The translations under genes were made by a program, and so were the position numbers. Below are positions 22,344-33,249 of a stretch of 64,000 nt of DNA, piece by piece. The notes under the pieces are model-generated. The model searched no databases and was not told where the DNA came from. It saw only the letters and a list, made by a program, of their open reading frames with translations. The DNA comes from Saccharum officinarum (lineage: Eukaryota; Streptophyta; Magnoliopsida; Poales; Poaceae), in contig CM036188.1 in the NCBI GenBank assembly GCA_020631735.1, positions 15,728,214-15,792,213 on the forward strand, given 5' to 3'. How positions within the stretch are numbered: position 1 is the stretch's first letter; every line of letters begins with the position of its first letter.

Positions 22344-23424
22344 GGTATGAGTTATAAGAATGGTAAAGAGGGATGCAGAGATTCAGATGTCCATATAAAG
22401 CAATAAGGAATGTAAGAGACGTTATCTACTCTGGATGCTGCTACAATCACACCATGTTTAAGGAATAGGAGTTATGTCCCGTGTAATAAAACTGTTAGTA
22501 GCCAAGTTGAGTCGTCTTAATGTGTGGCTAATGAACATTTAAGTGTTTAGTTGCTTTGTGCTTATGTTTATGCTTGAGTTGGAATTTTGTAATGAGTGGA
22601 ATGATCTCGTGGGCTTTGACCATGATTTCATTTAGTTTATATGTATAAGGTATAAGGATTAATGAAATAAATAGCTGGGTTTTGGTTATCTCCTGCTTTC
22701 TATATCTTGTCTTTCGGAGCAGCCTGTCTTTATCAACTTATATCTCTGTTCTTGAAAGACCAAAAATCATGAGAAAATTCTGGACAAGAGTGGACTTCAA
22801 CATCTCTCTTTAAATGCAAGAAGTACCCTCATAGCTATTTTGTATTGGGAGATACAAAAATCACAAGACGATGCAACTGTGCTGTCTGAAACCTGGAACA
22901 GAATCTGTTATGTGTTGTTTTCGGTCAAGTTAGCTGCAGAATCTGGAAGTGTGTTCTATAAGTAAGTTGCAGAGAATTTTATAAGCTTTCCATCGGTGTA
23001 AACTACAGCTTCATTGGATTAACAAAATGAGAGTTACAGCTGTTTTACTGCACTGCTGATTTTCTGCTCGCAAGAAATTTCAGATTTCTTGTTCTTACCC
23101 ATACACAAGAGTATCATTGGGATGTCAGAACACTTTTTAGCTCATCTAGAAAAGGGTTCAAGCTACCCTATTTGGTGTCCCTTGTTTTAAGGGGGGTAGC
23201 CAATGTAAAGAAGGATTATTAAGATTGAACTCTTTAGTTGGAAGTATTGGTTAGTCTCCATGATTGAGTTGCCACTCTTGACCAAAAATGTCCTGTGAAC
23301 AAGGTTGATAATTTTGGGTCCATGGAGACGAGAGTTGTCCCTTTGGATAGTTCATGATTATGATCATCTATACTTGCTCGTGTTGCTGATGTTGGTCACT
23401 TGATGACAGGAAGTGTAGTGTCTC
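22344..23424 (+). other. non-coding spacer between the two gag/protease-like units
   Basis: About 1.1 kb with dense stops in all frames. It contains 'TTTTAAGGGGGGTAGCC' near 23190, which resembles the polypurine tract found before the right LTR. This suggests that the second unit was added together with a copy of the 3' end. No protein signature is seen. Confidence 0.5.
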
Positions 23425-24126
23425 ATGACTCAGGAGTCCTATATGACGTCTCGCACTAATATGTGGAAAAAGATTGATGTTTCTGCCATTAAAGGATGTT
23501 ATGGGTATGATGAAGCCGAGCACTATCAAAATAACAATGTTGAAGAGCAAGTTGGGAGTGAACTAAGTCAGAATCCACAACGACGAAAGCGAAAAAGGAA
23601 AGTCCATAAGAAGCCTGCTCAAGGAAGCAAAGCGCAACTAAACTATTTCAATGGAAGACTGAGCAATGTGGATATGGATAAAATTCATGGAGTTACCAAA
23701 GTAGTAGGAGGTTATATTCAAGTAAGTTCAGTACAAGTTTTTGCTTTATTTGACCCCAGTGCTTCGCATTCTTTCATTTCCGCCGATATGGAAGAGACGT
23801 GCAAGATGGTGAAGTGTCCAATGAGGAGGCCTTTGCTAGTTCAAACCCCAGTGGGAGAAATGCAGGCAGATCAGATATGCCCGAATGTCAGTCTTGTCAT
23901 AAACAAGGAAAAACTTCACCGCAACACTCATTGTGTTGGAGTCACTTAAAATTCACGTGGTTCATGGTAATGGATGGCTCTGTGCACACAAAGGAGTGAT
24001 TTATAGTACTCGGTGCACCATGCTCTTAACAACACCATCAGGGAAAAGAATTGAGTATCAAGGTGGTCGACTTTTACCTGAGGGAGATGAGAATGACCAA
24101 TTAGAAGATAGGTATACTGAGGGATA
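23425..24126 (+). pseudogene. second, decayed copy of the zinc-knuckle/protease-like unit
   Basis: Paralogous to the C-terminal half of the intact ORF at 21162-22343. The knuckle position reads CYGYDEAEHYQNN, which has lost two of the three cysteines. The protease-like part keeps LFDPSASHSFIS (Asp codon at 23752-23754), then QTPVGEMQADQICPNVSLV, with the same DPS in place of DSG. A frameshift at about 23940 moves the rest (HKGVIYSTRCTMLLTTPSG, RIEY) into another frame, open to 24126. The upstream N-terminal half of the first copy has no clear counterpart. It cannot give the full product, but shared residues show that the DPS change predates the duplication. Confidence 0.72.
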
Positions 24127-24350
24127 GCAAAGTGGACCGTGAGTTTACAAAAGTCATAGCTGAGGAACAAATAATTTTGGAGGAGCTCAATAGGAGAGAT
24201 GATCATGTTTAGGCAGATTAGTTAGTCGGGATATGAGAAACTGTCTCATGACTCTGCACGAAAGAGTAATTTGGAAAATGAGGATCAAATAAAGACAAAG
24301 TGTCATTATCTCTTTTGTCATCATCTTCTGAATCTCGGGACGAGATTCAT

Positions 24351-24366
24351 CTTAAGGGGGGTAGAA
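24351..24366 (+). promoter_or_regulatory. polypurine tract of the 9.1-kb element
   Basis: TTAAGGGGGGTAGAA lies directly before the right LTR (TG at 24368). This form is characteristic of Tekay/Del-type chromoviruses of grasses. Confidence 0.8.
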
Positions 24367-24367
24367 T

Positions 24368-27181
24368 TGTAACACCCTAAAATTTTGAAAAGAAGAAAAG
24401 TAGGAGAAATATGATTTTTGTATATTTTTGTGAGTATGCAAATTTAGGATAATAATAATTTTTATAAATTTAAAATCAAATATAATGGTAGAAACATGAT
24501 TGAGCATTCATGCTGCTGCATTTGGAATTTTGTAATGAGTGGTTTAAATCAAATTCAAATTGGATTTGAAAATCTTTTGAAAAATGGTTTTGAAAAAATA
24601 GAAAAAGAAAAAGGAAAGGAAATTCTTTTCTTCTCGGGCCGTTTTCTCTCCCGCAGCCCATCTCCCCGGCCTGCTGCGGCGGCCCGTTTCTCCTTCTCCC
24701 TTTCCCCGCGCCCGCCTCCAGTTCCTTTGGGCCGAGCCCAAGCCGTGGCCAACGGCCCAGCTTCGTGCGCGCGCGGCCGTCTTCCGCCCGAGCCGCTGAC
24801 GTGCCGGTCCCACCGGTCAGCGTCCGTTCTCCTTTCCTTCTCCTTCCTCCGGCACCTTCCGAAAATGGACGCCACCGCCTTCCTCTCTCTACCCGATACG
24901 GAGATCGAATCCTTCTCGAATCTCCCTCCCTTCCTTAATTAGCGATGCCTACGGGCTATAAAACGGAGCCCCCGCACCCTTCCGCCCTCATTCCAACCTT
25001 TTGGGGCTGCCGTAGCCGTCTAGCACCGCCACCGCAAGCTCCACCACCTCCATCGCCGCCATCCCGAGCTAGCCACCACCTTCCGGCCGTCCTCCGGTCT
25101 CGTTTTCGCGCGGGGTAAGTTCGCCGTGAGTTGCTCGATCTTCCGGTGCTTCCCCTTCGTCGTTTGGTGGCCGGAGATGAGTTTTGGCGTGTCCCGACCA
25201 TGGCGCCGCCGCGGGAGCTCACCGGCGGGCCGGAAATCGGCCGGAGCGCCGCCGGCGCCTTCTCTCTCCCTCCCCGATCCAATCTAGATCGTTCATTTTT
25301 AATCCGACGGCTAGAATTAGAAGATACCGGTTCGGTTGTGATTTTATAAAAGAGACCCTGAGTTTTTATTATATCAAACCCGCATTCCAAAACGTAAAGT
25401 CCGGAATACGCTTTGATCTGTTGAAAGCGTATTTCATCTCGGTAAATGAAAAATACGTTTTCTGATATTTACAGTTTTGCGACTCAATTTGTTTTAGTCG
25501 TAGAATCTCCGTTTTAACTCCGATTTGATCCATTCAAATTGCGTTAGATTCATATTTGTGAGCTCTACATGATGATAGAACTGTATAGTAGGTTTGGATT
25601 AATTTATTTTCGAGTTTTTAATTAAAGTATTTATTTTTCTATAGGAAATCTTTGGAAATTCATAACTTTGTCGTTTTAGCTCCGATTTTCGTGATCTTCG
25701 CATCTGTGTGATCCTAGCGAGTTGTTGATTCGTTTTAAAGACTTTTTATCTTAGTTTCTTACTGTTGGTGTATTGTTCTAACTATAGTCTTGTTTGTCTT
25801 TGCATGATTGTTCTGGATGAATGTTGTTGCTATTGTTGATCGAGTCTAGTCGGTGAGATTTACGTGGAGATTCAAGAAGCTATTAATTGAAGATTTGGAT
25901 CAGAAGAAGGATCTTGATTTAAGGCAAGTATAGCATTGGATTATCCTTGTTTCCTATTCACCTTTAATATACTTAATTCATGTGCATGTGTCTACCTTGT
26001 TACCCCTAAGGATATCCTAGTTTTTGTATATTGTACCTTGACACCCATGGAACATTGCATTGGGTAGTATTATGCTAGCGCTCAAGATAAATAACCATGA
26101 TCTGTAACTTGACTAATGGTATATGCAATAAACGTTTAAAAGATGCTTTATAGAAACATGGCTCAAGAGGGCTAGAGCATATTTGGTTATTTTTATGGTG
26201 CTCTAGTTTCTCTCCATAAGGACTTATCTGTAAGCGAAAATCCGGGACTTACAGTACAACTGTGAGGGCTAAAATGGCTCTGGCTTTAGCTCAGTATGAG
26301 GACCTTTTCTAGCTTGTTAGAGGTATTCCTTTATGGCGTAAGAATGGCTTGACGAATCGGGTATAGTGCGGCCTCTGTCCTCATGTGTATAGGCTGCGTG
26401 TTATTGTGCCATCAGGAAGGGGGGCTCTACATCTGTTTGCCGAGTGAAATCTAATGGCCCTAACTTGTTAGACGAACCTTTGAAAGGCTTCATAGTGTTT
26501 CCCTGCCTGCTCACCTTGGAAGTGTTTTGGGAGTCGCGATCCCGGGCATATGGGTAAACATGACTCGCAGTGAAAGTGTACAACCTCTGCAGAGTGTAAA
26601 ACTGTTATAACAGCCGTGCTCACGGTCACGAGTGGCCTTGGACCCTTACAGAATAAATGATGAATGCTGATGATAATGATGACACTGATGATATTGATGT
26701 TCACTAATGATTATTGTTTCTTGCTATACATTATTCTCGTTTACATGATCATGAGGTTATTTGGGCTTATGGTAAACTTGTTGCTACTCAATTGCTAAAA
26801 GATGACTTAATAAAAGCTATCGCAGTAAACCTGTGTCAAACCTTTTGAGCCTCATGAACCCCATGTTATATTTGTTGAGTTCGACATGGACTCACTCTTG
26901 CTATTTCCCACATCTCAGGAAGGGTACCCGATTTTCTAGATTCTGGAATTGTTAGGCTTGTGATCAACCAGTTAGTTTGATCCTGGAGTGAGGTCTACAC
27001 CTAGTGCTCGGAGTTGTCTTTCCACTGTGTTGTTCTCTAAGGTATATTTTATAATATTGCGTTATGTTAAATAAGCATTTGTCTTTTGATATTACACTTA
27101 TCTGCGGCTATATGTGAGATTTGACTTCTTTATTTCACATATAGTGTATATCTGGTTTTGTCCTTAAGACCGGGTGTGACA
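24368..27181 (+). repeat. 3' LTR of the 9.1-kb element
   Basis: 2814 bp, about 98% like the 5' LTR. Most differences are transitions, plus a 3-bp repeat change (CAGAAGG against CAGAAGAAGG near 25905). It ends GGGTGTGACA at 27181 and is followed by the TTCAC duplication. The TATA box is at 24956-24963. Confidence 0.93.
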
Positions 27182-27186
27182 TTCAC

Positions 27187-27960
27187 GGGCATGCCACTTC
27201 TTTGTTGGCATCCTACGTTCCAAAGTTCCACAGGTGCACTATTGGTTCACGGGCATTTGGATTCAGCTTCTCTGGTCAACTATAAATATTCATCTAACCT
27301 CGATGAGAACAACTCAACAATCCAACGATGTCCTCTTGCTTTTGCTCCTTTGAGCGCTCTCGGCTTTGTTAGATCCCCCTTGGACCAATGCTCCACCATG
27401 AAAACCCCTGGTGGCTAGAAGAACTCTTGTGCTTAGGGTGATTGTGTCACCCATTTTAGTGCCTTGTCAAGCAAGGGAATCAATCATCGTGGTTAGAAGA
27501 ACTCTTGTGATATCACCTGAGTCTTCTCACCATCGGTATGAGGCTGTTTTAGTGCTTGTAAGGGATCGAATGTGTCGACACCTTCCCCTTATTTACTTTG
27601 CCTATGTCAAGAAGCCTACAAGGTTGACCAGTGCGTTCTTGATGAATAGGTCTACTTCCTTCCGTCCCTGATGCTTCTTCCATCTTTTAGCCAACGCAGC
27701 TTGCATTTTCGGCTTCATGAGGTTCAGACTCCCTTCAACCCAATGAAGTCTTATTAGGCTAGCTAGTCAGCTCCGGGTGTAATCCTTTTGTAAATATTCT
27801 CTAGGATTTGGGGCAACATAATTATAGAAAGTGATAAATTTCAAATCTATTGCATCTCGTAACCGTCGTCCGCAAACTATCCCCTCGATCTCCAATGTGA
27901 CAATTCCTTTCCATAACCGATTCTGATTGCTCACCCTTGAGGAGATCTACCGTCGTGCCT
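27187..27960. other. G1 interior, non-coding part upstream of the antisense ORF
   Basis: About 0.8 kb of the G1 3' region continuing from 18069 once the 9.1-kb element is removed. No domain is recognisable. Open stretches of 86 codons or less lack motifs. Confidence 0.5.
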
Positions 27961-27967
27961 TCCGAGC

Positions 27968-27975
27968 TATAAATA
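27968..27975 (+). promoter_or_regulatory. TATA box of the antisense ORF
   Basis: TATAAATA lies 121 bases before the ATG at 28089, on the strand opposite to G1. Its position suits transcription of the accessory antisense gene. No upstream element was identified. Confidence 0.5.
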
Positions 27976-28088
27976 TGGGCCGTGGCAATGGACGAGAAAA
28001 CAATCTGCCACATCTCGATTTTCTTGTGTCCCGAGTGTGAACTGCTCCTCTCGTCTTTAGATCCAAAATTGTCATCTTCCTCATAGAG

Positions 28089-28929
28089 ATGGAGAATGGC
28101 AAGCGACCTCCTGATGAGATCCCCGATGAGTTCGTGCCGCCGCATCAGTGTTCTCGCCTCCAAGAGTAAGGATGAATATGGTTTTGAGATCCCTAAGCGG
28201 ATTAGTCTAACCTTTCCTTTCTGCAGGGCGAACTCGAGTGGTGGCCTCCTCCCCAACACGATCGTCGGTCCCAGCGGCGTGGAGGCGGTGGCTCCAAACT
28301 TCCCCATGGGTCCTCTGATTCCCATGGGGACTACGTCTGTCGGCTTCTCTACGAGAGAAATGAGGCCCGGGTGTGGTATTCCAATGCGGCTCGCGATCTT
28401 GGGCACATGGACTTCCATCTGAATGCTCTACATGATGTGCTCACCATTCCAGAGAATAGGGCCAATTCTACTCAAGTGAAGCTAGCCGAAGCTGAGGCTA
28501 GAATCACTGGTGAGATTTCCTTTGACAGCTTCTATTTTCACAACCCTGATCTTGTAGAACTCTGACTTGTTTTCTTCTTCGAATTCATCAACCCTATCGG
28601 CGTAGCTTGAAAGTCTCCAACTGGCCGCGGATTATGTGACAAGATTTGTCAATGCTAGGGGTGTTGTATCGGTAGTCCATTTACACGACGTCCTGAATCG
28701 CATTAGTGAGGTTGCTCTTCATGGGGTTCGTCATGGTGCTGCTGTTGCCCTCGTCGTGGCGCAAGTTCGCTTTGGATTCGAGCTTCGACTTCTTCCCCAT
28801 GGTTTTCCAGTGACTGACCATCCTGAAGATCATGAGAGCCTAATCGAGGATTTCTCCAACACCATCGACACCATAGCTTTATGTTCCCTAGCCGGAGACA
28901 TTGTGAATAAAGTGTTTCTTGGCCCTTAG
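28089..28929 (+). pseudogene. antisense accessory ORF (aORF) of the G1 gypsy element
   Basis: Lies between pol and the 3' LTR of G1 but on the opposite strand. The first block, 28089-28165, starts MENGKRPPDEIPDEFVPPHQ. After an intron-like stretch (GTAAGG...TTTCTGCAG) comes a block with RLLYERNEARVWYSNAARDL and then LAEAEARITG. A second GTGAG...GTAG interval leads to LQLAADYVTRFVNARGVV and a conserved tail (GVRHGAAVALVVAQVRFGFE, then DIVNKVFLGP, stop 28929). Similar tails occur in grass Tat-type elements, where extra ORFs in antisense orientation are known. Function unknown; I see no catalytic motif. The reading phases do not join cleanly at either putative junction, so it is called a pseudogene, although different splice sites could rescue it. 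A poly(A) signal follows. Confidence 0.62.
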
Positions 28930-28949
28930 ATTGTAACAAGAGACTGGTG

Positions 28950-28955
28950 AATAAA
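28950..28955 (+). terminator. poly(A) signal of the antisense ORF
   Basis: AATAAA lies 21 bases after the stop codon of the antisense ORF, followed by T-rich sequence. It supports transcription on the + strand ending here. Confidence 0.5.
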
Positions 28956-29308
28956 TCTCTTTTGTTTCGAAGTGACTTTTCCTACACAAGGTGAATCTCC
29001 CCCCTTTTCTTCTCTTCTTTTTTTTCTAATTTTATTTTGCACTATAGGCAATGCATACCACATCGGCTTTTGCTTCCTAGGCTGAGTTCATGATTCCTTA
29101 TTTTTGTTCTAAAGGCGATACTTTGCTAGTACCGGCTGTAAAGGTTCGATTGAAAATTCAATCGGCTAATTCAAGCATCGACCCAAATACTAGGATAATA
29201 CTTCTTGAAATGCTTTCCATTGAGTGCTCTGTTGAACTCTTCTCAATCTAGCATTTCATAAAAGTAAGCATTGCCAAGTACGTATCAAGTAATCTGATAA
29301 GGCCCTTC

Positions 29309-30420
29309 CTAGTTAGGTGACCATTTGCCATAAACGCTATCTTTTGTCCCAATTGGCAAGATCATCTTCCAAACTAATTCACCTTCGTGGAATTGCTTGG
29401 CTTTCACTTTCTTATCATAATACTTGGCGATCCTTAGTTTGTTAGCTTCAATGTTTTCCGAAGCGCGAAGCCGATGACAATTTAAATCTTCCCGATCATC
29501 CATCATCAGAACTTTGTAATCATTGGCTGTTAGATTTTCTTGAGACTCAATACGTTGAGATCCAGTCCTGATCTCCCAAGAAAGAACAGTTACATGTCCA
29601 TGAACTAATTCATAAGGAGAGCACTTAGTCGATCCGTGGTGTGCCATCCGATAAGCCCATAATAATTCATTCAATGTTAGGTGCCACTTCCTCAGCCGAT
29701 CGATTGTCTTCTTCTTGATTAACTTAATCAATGTCTAATTGGATGCCTCTGCTTGTCAGTTGGCCTAAGCATAGTAGGGAGAGGAGTTCAACAACTTGAA
29801 TCTTGTTCCAGCAGCAAAACTCTCAAACTCTTCAGAAACGAACATCGCCCCTTGATCGGTAGTGATATTCTGAGGGATCCTGAACTGATAGATGATATGC
29901 TCCAAGACAAAGTCAATCATGTTTTGGGACGTCACCATCTTTAGTTTGATTGCTTCAACCCACTTGGTGAAATAATCCATTGCCACCACTATGAACTTAT
30001 GGCCTTTGCTGGATGGCAGATAAATTTGGCCAATTAAGTCAATTCCCCAACCTCTAAATGGCTATGGCTTGATTATAGAATTCATGATTGATGATGGTGA
30101 TCTTTGAAAGTTACCAAATCTTTGGTAGTCCTGACATCCTTTATAATACTCAAAACAATCTTCTAGCATCGTCGGCTAGAAATACCGTGAACTTTGGATA
30201 ATCCATTTCATTTTATAAGTCGACTGATGAGCTCTGCAAACTCCTTCATGAACCTCACCCATGAGTACCTTAGCATCCTCTCGATTCAGGCATCTCAGTA
30301 ACACTCCATCGATCATTTTATAGTATAGCTGCTCATCCAGTAGTACATATTTGATCGATTTATATCTGAGTTTCCTAGAGACCTTCTGTGAATCCTAGGA
30401 TAGTTCATTATTTATTCTCT
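29309..30420 (-). pseudogene. G1 integrase (gypsy, Tat-like)
   Basis: On the - strand, 29765-29989 carries AMDYFTKWVEAIKL and ITTDQGAMFVSEEFESFA, the first two acidic positions of the DDE integrase core. The third lies just beyond two stops in a QAEASN context near 29740. The block 29309-29731 carries LRKWHLTLNELLWAYR, SPYELVHGHVTVLSWEI and the C-terminal KVKAKQFHEGELVWK segment. The zinc-binding N-terminal part should lie at about 29990-30420, where frames are broken and only short matches are visible. Stops and shifts make it inactive. Confidence 0.82.
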
Positions 30421-30777
30421 CCAATCATCAGCAACGACTTCGTTGTTGAGAATCTCTTGAATTTGTCAATATCTAGAAGCACTTTGAGCAAGCTAGTTAG
30501 CCGCTTGATTCTGAGCTCTTGGGACATGCCTGATGGTGACCATGGGGAATTCATTGATCAAACTCTGACATTTCGCATAGTAACCTCTCAAGACATCATC
30601 TTTACACTCGTACAGGCTGATCAACTGATTAATCACCAACTAAGAATCTCGAAAGATTTCAATTGCATCGGCCTTCACTTCCTGAAGAAGTTAAAGCCCC
30701 TTAAGGATAGCCTCATATTCAGCTTGATTATTGGTGGTCATTGGCTTGATAGTATATGTGAACTTGAAACTTGACCC

Positions 30778-31140
30778 TCAGGGCGAAATGATAACAACGC
30801 CAATACCACCACCCTGCTTGCACAACGAGCCATCAAAGAACAAGGTCCAAGGCATCCGCTCTACATAACCGATACTAGGCCCATGATGATGGGTCATGAA
30901 GTTAGCCATTATCTGTCCCTTGATTGCTCTAGCTAATTCATATCTCAGGTCAAATTCAGACAATGCTAGAATCCATTTTCCTACTCTCCCGTTTAGAATT
31001 GGCATAGACAACATATGCTTGATTACGCCGGCCTTAGATACCATAGTACACAAATAATGTCATAATTTGGTGCATGATAAATATAGGCACAAGTACAACA
31101 TTTCCACGGGAGAGTACCTCGTCTGGGTCCAAAAGCTTTC
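30778..31140 (-). pseudogene. G1 RNase H and start of the second (archaeal-type) RNase H
   Basis: The - strand frame holds LNGRVGKWILALSEFDLRYE, the end of the gypsy RNase H, then AIKGQIMANFM and WTLFFDGSLCKQGGGIGVV. The FDGS-containing block opens the additional RNase H of Tat elements. The rest of that domain (about 30420-30777) is interrupted by a stop, although its matches continue. Two RNase H domains in tandem are the main reason to place G1 in the Tat lineage. Confidence 0.75.
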
Positions 31141-31143
31141 TAC

Positions 31144-31990
31144 TTAGATAGAAAATGACCTGTTCCTTTCCTTCAAACTCTTGCATTGGGCTGACCCAAT
31201 TGTATGGTTATCAGCCATCACGTACAATTTAAAGGGCTTGCCAAGCTGTGGGGGAATCAACACTGGTGGAGCCTTCATGTATTCCTTAATCTCATCAAAT
31301 GCTTTCAATTGTATGTCGCCCCATTTAAATTCTTGATCAGCTTTTAGCTTCAACAAGGGAGAGGACGGCAACATCTTTCATAATAGATTTGAGATGAATC
31401 TTATGATGAAATTAATTTTGCTGATCAAAGATTGTAGCTGGGTTTTATTTGTTGGTGGAAATGCTTCATCGATAGCCTTCATACTTTTCTACCCAACTTC
31501 AATCCCCCTTTCATGTACCAGGAAACCCAAGAATCCACCGGCTGATACTACAAAAGCACATTTCTTTGGGTTCATCTTCAAGCCATGTTTCCTCGTGCAT
31601 TCTAGAGTTTCCCGTAGATCAGCTAGGTGCTCTCCATAACTTTTGGATTTCACAACCACATCGTCGATGTATATCTCAACTATTCTGCCGATAAACTTAT
31701 GGAAAATATAATTCATAGCTCGCTGATAAGTTGCACCGACATTTTTCAAACCAAAAGTCATGACTACCCACTCATATAATCCAAAAGCTCCGGGACACCT
31801 AAAAGCAGTTTTGAGAATATCATCTTCGGCCATAAAAATCTTATTATAACCTGCATTGCCATCCATGAAGCTAATAACTTTGTGCCTTGATGTTGCATCC
31901 ACTAATAGATCAGCTATCGGCATTGGATAACCATCCATAGGTGTGGCTTTGTTTAGGTCTCAAAAATCAATGCAAACCCTCAATTTGCCA
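31144..31990 (-). pseudogene. G1 reverse transcriptase
   Basis: The - strand frame at 31489-31938 (150 codons) shows PMPIADLLVDATSRHKVISF, MDGNAGYNKIFM, TAFRCPGAFGLYEWVVMTFG and the active site YIDDVVVKSKSYGEHL, followed by LECTRKHGLKMNPKKCAFV. This is the palm and thumb of a gypsy RT with its YIDD aspartates present. The block 31144-31374 (FKWGDIQLKAFDEIKEYMKA) is the connection to RNase H. A frameshift near 31480 and an early stop upstream separate the pieces. The N-terminal RT motifs are at about 31940-32150 in broken frames. Confidence 0.87.
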
Positions 31991-31999
31991 TTCTTCTTG

Positions 32000-33249
32000 A
32001 GCATGGGGACTATTTTTGAAATCCACTCAGCATACCAACATTGCCGAATGAAATTGGCTTCGTATAGCCTTGTGATTTCTTTTTAATATCTTCAAGCCAC
32101 TCGGGTTTAAATCTTCTTGGGGCCTATTTAAAAAGTTGTACCCATCTTTGATGGGTAGCTGATGTTCTATGATTGATTGGCTACGACCAGGCATCTCTTA
32201 ATACTCTCAAGCAAAATAATCTCGATACTCTTTCAAAAGATTTATTAATTCTTGTTTATATTTTGGATCTAATTTAGCACTTACATACGTTGGCCTAGGC
32301 CTATCACCACGTCCAATATCAACTTCTTCTAGTAAATCGGTAGACGTAAACCCCTGTCCTAACTTCCCTTCAGTATTGTCAATTGGGGAATCTATTAAGA
32401 CACATTTTTAAAGCCGACTGCTTGGATCGGTTGTTGACGTTCATTGCTGACTCTAGTGACATCTTCCTTTACTACCTCGCTATGGAGGCACTTGCGTTTT
32501 CCCTTGTTCACATCCTGAAGATGTTTCATGTTCCATAGGTCAAGCGAATACCAGGTTAATATTAGCCAATGGTATGCCCTTATCGGTCGCATGCTTGACG
32601 TGGCATGTCCGAGGTCTACTATACTTCTGAGCTTCTAATTTTCTATTCCTCAAACACTAAACTATTCATTTCTAGCTCCTTGTCAAACCTCTTGGACACC
32701 ATTAGCCCTCTTGTCAAACATACTCCTTTTCTTCATTATGATCGGCCCAATTTTGATCATGGGCATGCTTGCCTAACCGATCATAAACTCCTTTATTTTT
32801 TATGCGCCAATCTATGCTGTTAGGTAGATAATCCAAACACTCATGGATGGACTGGTGGTTGGACTAAGAATGCCTGAATTCTGCATATTGATTACTGCAC
32901 TCTGGGCAGTTACGTCTTGTAGGCAATTTTAATCCTTCGTTCCAACAGTGCCTAAAGTAAGGACAATTCCAATGTAATTCGGCTTGCTCTCTTTCGTACC
33001 TTTCTTCTTTGCACCGACACTCATACTCTTCTTCTTCAAGCCAGCACTGATAGTCTTCCTTCTGGCATTGTCACTTGTTCAACAAGATCCTTGAAGTGAC
33101 CCGAGGACGTAAAGCACCAGCTCTAGATGTTTCACCTTGCTCATATCGACTTTTTTTGCTGATCGCGTTGCTCCTTAGCTTCTTCATACTCATCAGCCGA
33201 TATTTGCACCTTGGGGTCTACTGACTCATCTTCTTTGGCCTTAGCCGAC
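32000..33249 (-). pseudogene. G1 protease region and gag zinc-binding region, heavily broken
   Basis: No frame over about 70 codons survives. At about 32880-33080 the - strand reads QCWLEEEEYECRCKEERYER and then ELHWNCPYFRHCWNEGLKLP and NCPEC, the Cys/His-rich zinc-binding segment found near the end of gag in Tat-type elements. The protease should lie between it and the RT, but I could not see a convincing D-T/S-G motif. The right side is cut by the solo LTR at 33250. Confidence 0.5.

Larger units (their letters stand above)
18065..27186 (+). mobile_element. 9.1-kb non-autonomous LTR retrotransposon (Tekay-like), complete with TSD
   Basis: The body is 18070-27181. The left LTR is 18070-20880 and the right LTR 24368-27181, both beginning TGTAACACCCTAAA and ending GGGTGTGACA, differing at about 50-55 positions by eye (about 2%). 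A perfect 5-bp duplication TTCAC flanks it (18065-18069 and 27182-27186). A tRNA-Met-type primer site follows the left LTR and a polypurine tract precedes the right LTR. The 3.5-kb interior encodes only zinc-knuckle and protease-like sequence. RT, RNase H and integrase are absent, so it must rely on a relative. LTR form and tract resemble the Tekay/Del chromovirus lineage. Confidence 0.93.
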
